Assembly: GCF_000503895.1 (NCBI RefSeq) | Contig: NC_022997.1 | Location: 372,001-436,000, forward strand | Length of the DNA stretch: 64,000 nucleotides | Origin: Hyphomicrobium nitrativorans NL23 | GTDB taxonomy: Bacteria > Pseudomonadota > Alphaproteobacteria > Rhizobiales > Hyphomicrobiaceae | Reading direction: 5' to 3' | Part shown: positions 24,619 to 34,181 of the stretch, in pieces | How positions within the stretch are numbered: position 1 is the first letter of the stretch | Layout: each line of letters begins with the position of its first letter | Made by a program: the position numbers and the translations under genes | Notes under the pieces: generated by a model | Seen by the model: only the letters and a program-made list of their open reading frames with translations | Told to the model about the DNA's origin: nothing | Databases searched by the model: none

Positions 24619-27348
24619 GTGAGCGCACCCACGACCGTCACCTCTGCGCCGGCCTCCCTCGACAGCTTCAACTGCAAGAGGACGCTCACCGTCGACGGTC
24701 GGGAGTATGTCTATTACTCGCTGCCCGAAGCCGAGAAGAACGGTCTTCCCGGAATTTCGAAGCTGCCATACGCGATGAAGGTGCTGCTCGAAAACCTGCT
24801 GCGCCACGAGGACGGCCGCTCGGTCACCAAGGCCGACATCGAGGGCGCCGCCGAATGGCTCGACAACAGGGGCCGGGCGGAGCGCGAGATCGGCTTTCGT
24901 CCCGCGCGCGTTTTGATGCAGGACTTCACCGGCGTGCCGGCGGTCGTCGATCTCGCCGCGATGCGCGACGGCATGCTGAAGCTCGGCGGCGACGCGAAGA
25001 AGATCAACCCGTTGGTGCCGGTCGATCTCGTCATCGACCACTCGGTGATCGTCGACGACTTCGGCAATCCGCAGGCGTTCGCCAACAACGTCGAACTCGA
25101 ATACGAGCGCAACGGCGAGCGCTACGTGTTCCTGAAGTGGGGGCAGGATGCGTTCGCGAACTTCCGCGTGGTGCCGCCGGGCACCGGCATCTGCCACCAG
25201 GTGAACCTCGAATATCTTGCGCAGACGGTGTGGACGGCGACGAACGGCAACGGCGAAACGCTCGCCTACCCCGATACGCTCGTCGGCACCGACAGCCACA
25301 CCACGATGGTCAACGGACTGGCCGTGCTCGGCTGGGGCGTCGGCGGTATCGAAGCAGAGGCCGCGATGCTCGGCCAACCGCAGTCGATGCTGATCCCGGA
25401 AGTGATCGGCTTCGAGCTCACAGGCGCGCTCAAAGAGGGCGTGACCGCAACCGACCTCGTGCTCACCGTCACGCAGATGCTGCGCAAGAAGGGCGTCGTC
25501 GGAAAGTTCGTCGAATTCTACGGCGCGGGTCTCAACACACTTACGCTCGCCGACCGCGCGACCATCGCCAACATGGCGCCCGAGTACGGTGCAACGTGCG
25601 GCTTCTTCCCCGTCGATACGGAAACGCTCAACTACCTCGTCGTCTCGGGGCGTGACGCGCAGCGCGTGGCGCTGGTCGAAGCCTATTCCAAGGCGCAAGG
25701 CCTTTTCCGCACGGCCGACGCCGCCGATCCCGTGTTCACCGACACGCTCTCGCTCGATCTTTCGACGGTCGGGCCGTCGCTCGCCGGACCCAAGCGTCCC
25801 GAAGGGCGCATCGCGCTTTCCGACGTCAAGGACGGGTTCGGCACCGCGCTTGCGGGCGAATACAAGAAGACCGGCGATACCGAGCAGCGGTTTGCCGTCG
25901 CGGGACGCGACTTCGATCTCGGCCACGGCGATGTCGTGATCGCGGCCATCACGAGCTGCACCAACACGTCGAACCCGTCGGTGCTGATCGCCGCCGGTCT
26001 GCTTGCGCGCAACGCGGCGGAGAAGGGACTCACGTCGAAGCCTTGGGTGAAGACGTCGCTTGCGCCCGGAAGCCAGGTCGTTGCCGCCTATCTCGATAAG
26101 GCGGGCCTTCAGCCCTATCTCGACAAGGTCGGGTTCAACCTCGTCGGCTTCGGCTGCACCACCTGCATCGGAAACTCCGGCCCGCTCGCGCCAGAGATCT
26201 CGAAGACGATCAACGACAACGGTCTCGTTGCCGCCGCCGTGCTCTCCGGCAACCGCAACTTCGAAGGGCGCGTGAGCCCCGACGTGCAGGCCAACTATCT
26301 CGCTTCACCGCCGCTCGTCGTCGCGTATGCGCTCGCCGGAACGGTAACGCGCGATCTTTCGACCGAACCGCTTGGGCTCGGCTCGGACGGAAGCCCCGTC
26401 TACCTCAAGGACATCTGGCCTTCGAACCAGGAGGTGCAGAAGTTCATCGCCGAAAACATCTCGCGCGATCTCTTCAAGTCGAAGTACGCCGACGTTTTCC
26501 GCGGCGACGAGCACTGGGCCACCATCAAGACCAGCACCGGTCTCACCTATAGCTGGGACGCCAAGTCGACCTACGTGCAGAACCCGCCCTACTTCGACGG
26601 CATCACGAAAACGCCGCGTCCGATCACGGACATCGAAGGCGCGCGGGTGCTCGCGCTGTTCGGCGACAAGATCACGACCGACCACATCTCGCCCGCGGGC
26701 TCCATCAAGGCGGCCTCTCCGGCCGGAAAGTATCTGCTCGACGAGGGCGTGGAACCGCGCGACTTCAACCAGTACGGCACGCGCCGCGGCAACCACGAGG
26801 TGATGATGCGCGGCACGTTCGCCAATATCCGCATCAAGAACCATATGGTGACGGACGAGGCGGGCAACGTCGTCGAAGGCGGCTACACGATCCATCATCC
26901 GTCGGGCGAGCGGCTTGCGATCTACGATGCCGCGCAGCGCTACGCGGAGGAGAAGGTTCCACTCGTCGTGTTCGCCGGTGTGGAGTACGGCAACGGCTCC
27001 TCGCGCGATTGGGCCGCCAAGGGCACCAACCTGCTCGGCGTCAAAGCCGTGATCGCGCAGTCGTTCGAGCGCATCCACCGTTCGAATCTCGTCGGCATGG
27101 GCGTCATCCCGTTCGTGTTCGAAGCGGGCACAAGCTGGCAGTCGCTTGGGCTCGACGGCAGCGAGACCGTGACGCTCAAGGGCGTGGCCGGGCTCAAGCC
27201 GCGCCAGATCGTGGACGCCATCATCACCAAAACCGACGGCAGCCAGTCCAAGGTGCCGCTCATCTGCCGTATCGATACGCTCGACGAGATCGAATACTTC
27301 AAGAACGGCGGCATCCTCTCGTACGTCCTGCGCAATCTGGCGGCCTAG
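24619..27348 (+). CDS. acnA: Aconitate hydratase A
   Basis: A 909-residue [4Fe-4S] enzyme of the TCA cycle that converts citrate to isocitrate. The cluster cysteines are in [10 protein letters not shown] and [12 protein letters not shown], and the swivelling C-terminal domain contains [14 protein letters not shown]. Length matches the AcnA/IRP group. The start is GTG at 24619 with AAGGAG eight bases upstream. The gap from ccmA contains a TATAAT at 24470-24475, a possible promoter element. Confidence 0.97.
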   Translation: MSAPTTVTSAPASLDSFNCKRTLTVDGREYVYYSLPEAEKNGLPGISKLPYAMKVLLENLLRHEDGRSVTKADIEGAAEWLDNRGRAEREIGFRPARVLMQDFTGVPAVVDLAAMRDGMLKLGGDAKKINPLVPVDLVIDHSVIVDDFGNPQAFANNVELEYERNGERYVFLKWGQDAFANFRVVPPGTGICHQVNLEYLAQTVWTATNGNGETLAYPDTLVGTDSHTTMVNGLAVLGWGVGGIEAEAAMLGQPQSMLIPEVIGFELTGALKEGVTATDLVLTVTQMLRKKGVVGKFVEFYGAGLNTLTLADRATIANMAPEYGATCGFFPVDTETLNYLVVSGRDAQRVALVEAYSKAQGLFRTADAADPVFTDTLSLDLSTVGPSLAGPKRPEGRIALSDVKDGFGTALAGEYKKTGDTEQRFAVAGRDFDLGHGDVVIAAITSCTNTSNPSVLIAAGLLARNAAEKGLTSKPWVKTSLAPGSQVVAAYLDKAGLQPYLDKVGFNLVGFGCTTCIGNSGPLAPEISKTINDNGLVAAAVLSGNRNFEGRVSPDVQANYLASPPLVVAYALAGTVTRDLSTEPLGLGSDGSPVYLKDIWPSNQEVQKFIAENISRDLFKSKYADVFRGDEHWATIKTSTGLTYSWDAKSTYVQNPPYFDGITKTPRPITDIEGARVLALFGDKITTDHISPAGSIKAASPAGKYLLDEGVEPRDFNQYGTRRGNHEVMMRGTFANIRIKNHMVTDEAGNVVEGGYTIHHPSGERLAIYDAAQRYAEEKVPLVVFAGVEYGNGSSRDWAAKGTNLLGVKAVIAQSFERIHRSNLVGMGVIPFVFEAGTSWQSLGLDGSETVTLKGVAGLKPRQIVDAIITKTDGSQSKVPLICRIDTLDEIEYFKNGGILSYVLRNLAA

Positions 27349-27394
27349 GGAGACGGGCGGGCTGGACCCACGATCTCAGAGACCCTATCAATCA

Positions 27395-27416
27395 GGAGGG
27401 CCCGCTCGGGCCCTCC
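27395..27416 (+). terminator. Hairpin after acnA
   Basis: A perfect 10-bp GC-rich stem (GGAGGGCCCG / CGGGCCCTCC) with a 2-nt loop, 47 bp after the acnA stop. There is no T-run, so it may stabilise the transcript end or act with Rho. Confidence 0.5.
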
Positions 27417-27466
27417 GTGACGGCCGGGGCTTGGCCCGGGTCCGCCAGTTTCTGCAGGGCGCCTCC

Positions 27467-28249
27467 GTGTCGAAGACTGTCCGTCTGCTGCGTCGCCTCG
27501 TCATTCCCGCCGCCGGGCTCGTTCTGCTCGCGACGGGGCTCGTCTCCGCGCAGCAACCCGTACCGACACACGCGCTCGGCGCCGGGCCGCCGCGGGCGGT
27601 GATCGAGCTTTTCACCAGCCAGGGGTGTGCGGACTGCCCGGCCGCCGATGCCTTGCTTAAGACGTTCGTCGACCGCGACGACATGGTCGCGCTCACGCTC
27701 CCCGTCGATTACTGGGATTATCTCGGCTGGAAGGATACGCTCGCGGGTCCGCGCAACGCCGAGCGGCAGCGCGCGTATGTGGAGCGGTTCGGCACCGGCA
27801 CGGTGTTTACGCCGCAAGCTGTCGTCAACGGCACCATGGAGGTGCTCGGCTCCGACGCCAACGAGATCGACCGTGCCATCCGCGCCACCGAGACGGCGCT
27901 CTCGTCGAGCCGCATCCCCGTTCTCTTCTGGCACTTCGGCAACACGATCATCATCGAGACCGGGGGCGCTGCCCCTGAGGCCGAGCCGCGCGAAGCGACG
28001 ATCTGGCTCGCCGTCGTTCAAAGAAAAGTCGATGTGCCGATCAAGGGCGGCGAAAACGCCGGGAAGACGCTCACCTACTACAACGTGGTCCGCGAGCTTA
28101 CGCCGGTGGGCGTGTGGAACGGCCGGCCGGCCACGATCCGGCTCGCGCGCGCGGCGATCATGCGTCCCGAAACGGAAGACCTGATCGTGCTGATCCAGGA
28201 AGCCGAGACCGGGCCCATCCTCGGCGCGGCTCGCTTGATGGGGAACTGA
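27467..28249 (+). CDS. DUF1223 thioredoxin-like secreted protein
   Basis: About 260 residues from a GTG start preceded by AGGG; a TTG at 27431 is the alternative. It has a signal peptide (cleavage near VSAQQP), then a thioredoxin-like fold with a CxxC pair in ELFTSQGCADCPAAD and the family sequence LPVDYWDYLGWKD. DUF1223 proteins are common in Rhizobiales, and their function is not established. Location in the periplasm and a redox role are inferred from the signal peptide and the CxxC. Confidence 0.85.
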   Translation: MSKTVRLLRRLVIPAAGLVLLATGLVSAQQPVPTHALGAGPPRAVIELFTSQGCADCPAADALLKTFVDRDDMVALTLPVDYWDYLGWKDTLAGPRNAERQRAYVERFGTGTVFTPQAVVNGTMEVLGSDANEIDRAIRATETALSSSRIPVLFWHFGNTIIIETGGAAPEAEPREATIWLAVVQRKVDVPIKGGENAGKTLTYYNVVRELTPVGVWNGRPATIRLARAAIMRPETEDLIVLIQEAETGPILGAARLMGN

Positions 28250-28266
28250 GACGGCGCGCGTACCGC

Positions 28267-29247
28267 TCAATCGGCCATCGTCAGCACGACCTTGCCCACG
28301 GCTTCGCGCCGGTCGATCACGCCGATGGCCTCGCGAACTTCTGCGAGCGGATAGAGCCCGTGAATGCGGGGTTCGAGTTTCCCGGCCGCAACCCAATCCA
28401 GAACCTGGACCATGTTGGCGCGGTGGGCCGCCGGATTGCGCCGCACGGCTTCGCTCCAGAACACGCCGATGGCCGCCGCGCCTTTCAGCATCAGGAGATT
28501 GAGCGGCAGTTTCGGGATTTCACCGGCCGCAAAGCCGACCACAAGGAAGCGGCCTTCCCAAGCGAGTGCGCGCACCGCGGGTTCCGCATAGCGGTCGCCG
28601 ACGCAGTCGTAGACCACGTCCACGCCGCGTCCGCCGGTGAGATCCTTCAGCGCCTGCTTGAGATCGGCTGTGTCGTAATTCACGACCTCATCGGCACCCA
28701 GCGCTTTGCAGAGCGCGAGCTTGTCGTCGGACGAGGCGCATGCGATCACGCGCGCGCCCATCAGCTTGGCGATCTCTATTGCCGCCTGGCCCGCACCGCC
28801 CGACGCTCCCAGCACGGCCACGGTCTCTCCAGGCTTCACGTTGCCGCGATCCTTGAGGCCGTGGATCGCGGTTCCGAACGTGATGCTGACGCCCGAGGCC
28901 ACCGCGTCCGAGACACCTGCCGGAACAGGGATCAGGCTCTCGGTGGGGACGACCACCTTCTCGCGCGCGCCGCCGTATCCGACGGCGGCCGCGACACGGT
29001 CGCCCAGCGCGAAGCCCGTAACGCCCGCGCCCAGACGTTCCACAACACCGGCGATTTCGCCGCCCGGAGAGAAGGGAAGCTCCGGCTTCGTCTGGTATTT
29101 TCCGCGCGTAATCAACGTGTCGAAAAAGTTGAGCGCGGCTGCCCGCACGCGCACCACCACCTCGCCGGCGCCCGCTTCGGGCTCCGCAATCTCCTCCACG
29201 GCCACGGCCTCCGGGCCGTCGAGGGTCTTGCAAAGGGCCGCCTTCAT
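28267..29247 (-). CDS. NADPH:quinone oxidoreductase-like protein (medium-chain reductase, zinc-free)
   Basis: A 326-residue medium-chain dehydrogenase/reductase. The GroES-like N-terminus (VRAAALNFFDTLITRGKYQ, then LPFSPGGEIAGVV) and the NADPH-binding AVLGASGGAGQAAIEIAKLMGA are clear. The zinc-ligand cysteines of alcohol dehydrogenases are absent, which fits the quinone oxidoreductase branch. The substrate is unknown. It is convergent with the DUF1223 gene and divergent from the SPOUT methyltransferase. Confidence 0.87.
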   Translation of the reverse strand: MKAALCKTLDGPEAVAVEEIAEPEAGAGEVVVRVRAAALNFFDTLITRGKYQTKPELPFSPGGEIAGVVERLGAGVTGFALGDRVAAAVGYGGAREKVVVPTESLIPVPAGVSDAVASGVSITFGTAIHGLKDRGNVKPGETVAVLGASGGAGQAAIEIAKLMGARVIACASSDDKLALCKALGADEVVNYDTADLKQALKDLTGGRGVDVVYDCVGDRYAEPAVRALAWEGRFLVVGFAAGEIPKLPLNLLMLKGAAAIGVFWSEAVRRNPAAHRANMVQVLDWVAAGKLEPRIHGLYPLAEVREAIGVIDRREAVGKVVLTMAD

Positions 29248-29318
29248 GTGTGACCTCCGGGGACACGAATTCCGACGAGCCCTCCTAGCGGGAGACGCTA
29301 CGCAAAGCGAGCCCCTTC

Positions 29319-29900
29319 ATGACCTCCACCAATTGGCCCCCCAAGGCGCGCGGCTATTTCGCCATCGGCGCCGAGCGTTCCTCAAAGGCGCTCAATCTCG
29401 GCAACCTGATGCGGTCGGCTCATGCCTTCGGCGCGGGCTTCACCTTCACCATCGGCGCGCAGTATCAGGCGCTGGAAGCACGCGCCGACACGTCCAAGGG
29501 ACATTGGCATCTGCCCCACTACAACTGGGACACCCCCGCCGATCTGATCCTGCCGAAGGGGTGCCGTCTGGTCGGTGTCGAGCTGATCGACGAGGCCGTG
29601 GATCTGCCGAGCTTCCGCCATCCTCTTCAGGCCGCCTACGTTCTGGGCCCGGAGCGTGGCTCGCTTTCCGACGCGCTGCTCGAACGCTGCGACTTCACCG
29701 TCAAGATCCCGACCAGCTTCTGTGTCAACGTCGCGATGGCGGGCGCAATCGTGATGTACGATCGCGTCAAGAGCCTCGCGCCGTTTGCGGCGCGGCCCAT
29801 CTCGGAAGGGGTCCTCTCGGTGACGCCGGTTCCGCCCGTCCGGATCAACACCGGAGGGGGCGGACGGGTGGATGACAGAGCGGTCTCGCTCCCCGTATAA
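29319..29900 (+). CDS. SPOUT-family (TrmH-like) RNA methyltransferase
   Basis: A 193-residue protein with the three SPOUT motifs: motif 1 NLGNLMRSAHAFGAG, motif 2 AAYVLGPERGSLSD and motif 3 IPTSFCVNVAMAGAIVMYDR. These build the trefoil knot that binds S-adenosylmethionine. The target is likely a ribose 2'-O in tRNA or rRNA, but cannot be fixed from sequence. The C-terminal 30 residues are outside the core. Confidence 0.87.
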   Translation: MTSTNWPPKARGYFAIGAERSSKALNLGNLMRSAHAFGAGFTFTIGAQYQALEARADTSKGHWHLPHYNWDTPADLILPKGCRLVGVELIDEAVDLPSFRHPLQAAYVLGPERGSLSDALLERCDFTVKIPTSFCVNVAMAGAIVMYDRVKSLAPFAARPISEGVLSVTPVPPVRINTGGGGRVDDRAVSLPV

Positions 29901-29941
29901 GAAGCCGATTTTGCCAGTTTGAGAGAATCGTTGATTATCGC

Positions 29942-30466
29942 ATGATGGCACTTCGTTCGATCCCGACCCTGATCTGTTCCGCCGTGGCCCTTCTCTGGGC
30001 GACGCCTCTCTCCGCCCAAAGCGCAGACGGCGCCGTCGAGAAAGGGCGCTATGGGCAATGGATTGTCCATCAAAGCGCGGGAGACGATCCCAAGATCTGC
30101 TTTGCGGCGTCCCAGCCGCAGACAAAGGAGCCGGCTGGGGCGAACCGCTCCGCCATCGTGTTCTATGTCTCCGCATGGCCCAAGGACGGGATCAAGTCCG
30201 AAGTGTCCATCAAGCTCGGCTATCCCATCCGGCCGGACAGTCCGGTCGCTGTCGAGGTGGGAACCGACGAGTTTCAGCTTTTCGCCAAGGACGACCGCGC
30301 CTATGTCGCGGACGCAACCGACGAGTTGAAGCTCATCGAGGCCCTTAAAAAGGGCAACGCGGTTGTGGTGAAGGCCACGTCCGCCCGCGGAACGCAGACG
30401 ACCGACACCTACTCGCTGCAGGGTATTTCGAGGGCGCTACAGGAAATGGCGAGCGCCTGTCCGTAA
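29942..30466 (+). CDS. Invasion-associated locus B (IalB)-like secreted protein
   Basis: A 174-residue protein with a clear signal peptide (cleavage after SAQS). The mature part has the IalB pattern: a short early strand (GQWIVHQS...KICFAAS), a mid segment (VSIKLGYPI), then a C-terminal helix with a terminal cysteine (MASACP). The family is common in alphaproteobacteria; the name comes from Bartonella and does not imply virulence here. A likely periplasmic protein of unknown role. Confidence 0.8.
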   Translation: MMALRSIPTLICSAVALLWATPLSAQSADGAVEKGRYGQWIVHQSAGDDPKICFAASQPQTKEPAGANRSAIVFYVSAWPKDGIKSEVSIKLGYPIRPDSPVAVEVGTDEFQLFAKDDRAYVADATDELKLIEALKKGNAVVVKATSARGTQTTDTYSLQGISRALQEMASACP

Positions 30467-30487
30467 TTTTCGCTCACGGGCCTGTTC

Positions 30488-30600
30488 GTCCGGTGCGTCC
30501 AGGCGGAGCTTGGCTTCGCCAGGACGCACCGGACTGGCCCTCCGCGGGGGCGGCGCATTGGCGCCGGGTCGCCTTGCTCCCGAGCCCTATGGGCTGGATG
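30488..30600. repeat. Palindrome plus partial 112-bp repeat unit (locus C)
   Basis: A perfect 13-bp stem (GTCCGGTGCGTCC at 30488-30500, GGACGCACCGGAC at 30522-30534) encloses a smaller stem GGCGGAGC/GCTTCGCC. It is followed at about 30541-30600 by sequence matching the right half of the 112-bp repeats (GGCGGCGCATTGGCGCCGGG, then TCGCCTTGCTCCCGAG). Confidence 0.7.
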
Positions 30601-30646
30601 TCGCGCGTTAAGACGTTTCGCAATAGGTGGAGCGGCAGCTCGTCTC

Positions 30647-31297
30647 TTACGGGCGGGTGCGCTCGGGGTTGCGGAGCTGCACGTAAAGCGCGCCTTCGCC
30701 TCCGTGAGGAATGGCCGCTGCCGTATAGCTCACCACGATGGCACGGAGCTCGGGCTCTGCAAGCCACATCGGCACGTTCTTGCGCAGCACGCCACGTTCC
30801 ACGGTGCCGAAGCCGTAGTCCGCGTCCTCGCGTTCGCGGCGCGAGATGCCCTTCCCCGTGATCACCAGCACCCAGCGCAGCCCGCGCCGGAAGGCAGAGA
30901 ACAGAAAGCCCCTGAGTGCGGCGTGTGCCTCGTGCTGGCGCATCCCGTGCAGGTCGATGCGTGCTTCGATTTCGAAGCGTCCCTGACGCAGCTTCCGCGC
31001 GGCCTTGCGGTCGAAGACATTGAGGGCGGGCGTCGCCGATAGCGGCTTCGGGACGGCGGTGCTCGTCGGCGGAGGAGGGGGCGGAGCTTTGAGCGCGGAT
31101 TTTTTGCCGGGCTTGCCCTTGCCGTCGGCTTTGAGTTCGAATGGGGGAACGCCTTCGAGATCGTCCGCACCCACAATGTACCGGGTCTTTTTGCCAGGAA
31201 TGGGCTTCAACGACGCGGCCATGTAGTCCCAAAGGGCTTCGTCTTCCTTCGAGAGATGACGGCGGCGGGGCGGCTGATGTGGCGGTTTCTTTCCCAT
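30647..31297 (-). CDS. Smr-domain protein
   Basis: A 216-residue protein. The N-terminal 95 residues are basic and proline-rich (a PPPPPP run); the C-terminal half is an Smr domain (EARIDLHGMRQHEAHAAL, LVITGKG), the fold shared with the MutS2 C-terminus and linked to nicking or RNA cleavage at collided ribosomes. Rhizobiales often encode it beside mltA and the Tim44-like gene, as here. The nucleic-acid activity is inferred. Confidence 0.88.
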   Translation of the reverse strand: MGKKPPHQPPRRRHLSKEDEALWDYMAASLKPIPGKKTRYIVGADDLEGVPPFELKADGKGKPGKKSALKAPPPPPPTSTAVPKPLSATPALNVFDRKAARKLRQGRFEIEARIDLHGMRQHEAHAALRGFLFSAFRRGLRWVLVITGKGISRREREDADYGFGTVERGVLRKNVPMWLAEPELRAIVVSYTAAAIPHGGEGALYVQLRNPERTRP

Positions 31298-31302
31298 TCC
31301 GC

Positions 31303-32424
31303 TTACGCCGCGTCGCGCGGGAGCAGGACGAAGAACCGTCCGGGGTGCTTTGTGGAGCCCGCCAACCGCCCCGCGTCTTCACCCGAACCGAAATAGATAT
31401 CGCCCCGCTCCGGCCCGCGGATCGCGGAGCCCACGTCCTGCGCGATCATTAGCTGTTCGAAGCTACGTTCTCCCCACGGTTTCAGTGTGGGGGCCGCGAC
31501 GTAAATCGGCGTTCCGAGCGCGTGATAGCCGGTATCGACCGCAAGGCTACGGCCATCCGACAATCCGGTTCCCAACGCGCCGAGAGGGGCGTCCGCATCG
31601 CCGTCAAGCTCGCGGAAGAATACGAATGACTTGTTCTGTTGCATCACCCGGCGCGCGCTCTCCGGATGCGCCGTCAGCCACACCTTGAGGGCATCGAGCG
31701 ACATCTCTTCGGCCGCCATCGCGCCGGTATCGATGAGGTATCGCCCGATCGACGTGTAGGGATGGCCGTTCTTGCCGTCGTAGGTGATGCGGATGCTCTC
31801 GCCGTCAGCGAAGCGGATGCGTCCCGAACCCTGGACGTGCAGAAAAAACGCATCGACGGGATCTTCCAGCCAGACAAGTTCGAGGCCCTCGCCGGCCAGC
31901 GCACCCGCTTCGATCTCGGCGCGCGTGGCATAGGGCTCCACGCCGGAGGCTGTCTTGCGCGCGTGGGTGGGAGCATCCGCCAGTGCGCCACGTTCCGCTT
32001 CACCCACGAGGTTCACGAGATCGGGCGGGCGGCGATAGATGGGAACGCGAAAGGCGCCGCTCGCTTCGCGGGACGCATCGAGCACGGGTTCGTAATAGCC
32101 GGTGAGAAGCCCCGCCGTGCTTTTGTGCTCCACGCGATGCGGCACGAACATCTGCTCGAAGAAGGCGCGCGCTGCGTCGCGGGTCGTGATGGCGTCTGCT
32201 TTGGACAGGGCAAGCTCGGCCGCCGCAACGAGTGCCGCATTTGCCGCTTTCGTTTTGCCGGATGCCCGCTCTCCGGCTTCTCGCAACGCGGGCGCCGATC
32301 TTGCGAACGCTTGAAACGCCGCGAGGTGATCGTCATCGCCCCAGCCCGGAAGCTCCGCAAACGGAACGGGCGAGAAGGCCGCCGCGAGGCTCACCGGCTC
32401 AGACGTTGGGGCTCCAAGGGGCAT
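31303..32424 (-). CDS. mltA: Membrane-bound lytic murein transglycosylase A
   Basis: A 373-residue MltA-family enzyme that cleaves peptidoglycan glycan strands, leaving 1,6-anhydro ends. Recognisable blocks are LLTGYYEPVLDASRE, VQGSGRIRFADG and the C-terminal 3D domain with DTGYHALGTPIYV and IAQDVGSAIRGPERGDIYFG, which carries the catalytic Asp region. Only ten codons separate the start from an upstream in-frame stop, so no signal peptide can be recovered; the export route is unclear. It is five bases from the Smr gene, probably one operon with Tim44-like. Confidence 0.9.
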   Translation of the reverse strand: MPLGAPTSEPVSLAAAFSPVPFAELPGWGDDDHLAAFQAFARSAPALREAGERASGKTKAANAALVAAAELALSKADAITTRDAARAFFEQMFVPHRVEHKSTAGLLTGYYEPVLDASREASGAFRVPIYRRPPDLVNLVGEAERGALADAPTHARKTASGVEPYATRAEIEAGALAGEGLELVWLEDPVDAFFLHVQGSGRIRFADGESIRITYDGKNGHPYTSIGRYLIDTGAMAAEEMSLDALKVWLTAHPESARRVMQQNKSFVFFRELDGDADAPLGALGTGLSDGRSLAVDTGYHALGTPIYVAAPTLKPWGERSFEQLMIAQDVGSAIRGPERGDIYFGSGEDAGRLAGSTKHPGRFFVLLPRDAA

Positions 32425-32451
32425 CGGGCGGGGTGCGGCGGGGCGGCAGGA

Positions 32452-33192
32452 TCAGTTTGGCGACTGCGTGCCGACCAGCTTCCAGTTGAGATTCCGACGT
32501 GCTTCCTTGCTGGAAATGTCACGCGAGAACGTCCAGATGTCGGTCACGTCCTTCACGCGGGACTCGTCCCCATCCACGATTTCGCCGGACTTGTCACGCG
32601 TGGCGCTGATGAGCTGGCTCACGAAGCGCACGGTGATGCTGGCGATGCCTTTGGAGCTGACTTCGGCTTCGAGGATGTCCGCCTTGTTGATGCCGACGAA
32701 GCTCTGGTCGATGACGAGGTTCTGCTGCTCGCGCTCGGAAATCGCGCGGCTGAAGCTGTCCAGCACATCAGCGCTCAGGAGATCGCGGAGCATGCGCCGA
32801 TTGCCCTCGGCAAACGCCGTCACGATCATTTCGTAAGCCTGCTTGGCGCCGCGGATAAAGGTCTCGGGCTCAAACGTGCTGTCGAGGCGCAGAATATCCA
32901 TCAGGCGTGTGGCGAGCTGTGTGTCCGCACCGGCAAACGCCTTAATGCGCTCCTCGACCTCGGCCACCGAGACGGTCGCTTCGGCCGGCTCGGCCTGACG
33001 GCCGCGCTGGGGCAACGCAACCACCTTATCGGACTGCGCACCGGCAACCTGCTTGTTCATCGCCTCGCGCTTGCGCTCGATGCGGGACTCGTCCTCTTCC
33101 GTCCGCCGGCCGAGGAGGCTCCTCAGCTTGATGATCGCGACAACGGCGACGACGAGAGACAGAAGCGTCAGAAGATTGATTTCGCCATCCAT
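32452..33192 (-). CDS. Tim44/TimA-like membrane-anchored protein
   Basis: A 246-residue protein with one N-terminal transmembrane helix (LLTLLSLVVAVVAIIKLRSLLG), a charged linker, and a C-terminal Tim44/MBA1-like domain (about residues 95-240) containing TFIRGAKQAYEMIVTAFAEGNRR and DIWTFSRDISS. In mitochondria Tim44 tethers Hsp70 to the translocon; the bacterial relatives are inner-membrane proteins whose role is not settled. It heads the Tim44-mltA-Smr unit and is divergent from secB. Confidence 0.87.
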   Translation of the reverse strand: MDGEINLLTLLSLVVAVVAIIKLRSLLGRRTEEDESRIERKREAMNKQVAGAQSDKVVALPQRGRQAEPAEATVSVAEVEERIKAFAGADTQLATRLMDILRLDSTFEPETFIRGAKQAYEMIVTAFAEGNRRMLRDLLSADVLDSFSRAISEREQQNLVIDQSFVGINKADILEAEVSSKGIASITVRFVSQLISATRDKSGEIVDGDESRVKDVTDIWTFSRDISSKEARRNLNWKLVGTQSPN

Positions 33193-33544
33193 GTCTTGGC
33201 AGCTTTCCCGGCAACGCCCTGAATTTGGGCTTCTGCCCTGATGTAAGATCGCTCGTGAGGTCCGTCCAGGCGCAGATCCCCATTGCGGTGAGAGGGACCG
33301 CACTTCAGAGGCACGCCGATCATGCCCTGCAACTTAGGCTACAACGCGGTGGTTGCCAAACGTTCTTAGGGCCGCAACTGGCCAAGATGCCATCATAAAA
33401 TGGGATATTGGCCGATTGCGGCTGCACCCCCGCCGTGATAGCAGCTTGCCCACCGGACCGGGGTTTTGCCAATAAATCCATGCGCCGGCCCCTGGGAGGG
33501 TCGCCAAGAGCGGCCGCGACAAGAAAAACGAGAGTTCGCTGATC
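33193..33544. promoter_or_regulatory. Divergent intergenic region between Tim44-like and secB
   Basis: These 352 bases contain no convincing gene. They must hold promoters for both directions; an AT-richer stretch near 33385-33410 (ATCATAAAATGGGATATTGG) is the best candidate for the secB promoter. fxsA, which often sits here in related genomes, is not present. Confidence 0.4.
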
Positions 33545-34051
33545 ATGGCAGAAGAAAAGAAGCCGACACCGCAAGCCGCAGCCGGCACCGATTCCAACGA
33601 GGTGGCCGTCGAGGCGCAGATCGTCGGACAGTTCATCAAGGATCTCTCGTTCGAGAACCCGAGCCTCGGCAAGCTTCTCGAAGGACCGGCCGAACCGCCG
33701 AGCATCAAGCTCGAAATCAACGTTGCCGCCAAGAAGCTCAAGCAGGACGACTTCTTCGAGAGCGTGATCGACTTCAAGGCCGTCGCCTCCAACAAGGACG
33801 GCACGATCTACGATCTCGAAGTGCTTTACGCGGGTCTGTTCCGCATCAAGAACATGCCTGAAGCTGCGCTTGAGCCGTTCCTGCTGGTCAACTGCCCGAC
33901 CTTGACGTTCCCGTTCCTGCGCCGGCTCGTGGCCGACATCACGCGCGAAGGCGGCTTCCCGCCGCTGCTGCTCGATCCGATCGACTTCGGACAGCTTTTC
34001 ATGCGCCGGAAGCAGGACATGGCGGCAGCCGCCAACTCCAAGCCCAACTGA
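33545..34051 (+). CDS. secB: Protein-export chaperone SecB
   Basis: A 168-residue cytosolic chaperone that keeps presecretory proteins unfolded and passes them to SecA. Family blocks are IVGQFIKDLSFENPS, VLYAGLFRIKNMPE, LVNCPTLTFPFLRRLVADITREGGFPPLLLDPIDF and the terminal FMRRKQ. Length and sequence fit alphaproteobacterial SecB. It converges on dnaQ, with two palindromic repeats between them. Confidence 0.96.
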   Translation: MAEEKKPTPQAAAGTDSNEVAVEAQIVGQFIKDLSFENPSLGKLLEGPAEPPSIKLEINVAAKKLKQDDFFESVIDFKAVASNKDGTIYDLEVLYAGLFRIKNMPEAALEPFLLVNCPTLTFPFLRRLVADITREGGFPPLLLDPIDFGQLFMRRKQDMAAAANSKPN

Positions 34052-34071
34052 TCGGGCTAGTCACTTTAGCC

Positions 34072-34122
34072 AGACCGATGATTCACGCTTCAGGCTGGCA
34101 GGGTCTGAAGCGATCATGGTCT
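34072..34122. repeat. 51-bp palindromic repeat family, copy 3
   Basis: Outer arms as in the other copies; inner stem CGCTTCAGGC / GTCTGAAGCG. The right edge reads GGTCTTTTT, so on the plus strand this copy could serve as a terminator for secB. Confidence 0.85.
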
Positions 34123-34130
34123 TTTTAGCG

Positions 34131-34181
34131 AGACCGATGATTCACGCTTCGGACTGATAGGGTCCGAAGCGATCATGGTCT
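34131..34181. repeat. 51-bp palindromic repeat family, copy 4
   Basis: Inner stem CGCTTCGGAC / GTCCGAAGCG, with paired changes relative to copy 2. The right edge GGTCTAG supplies the minus-strand TAG stop of dnaQ. Copies 3 and 4 are tandem, eight bases apart. Confidence 0.85.
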
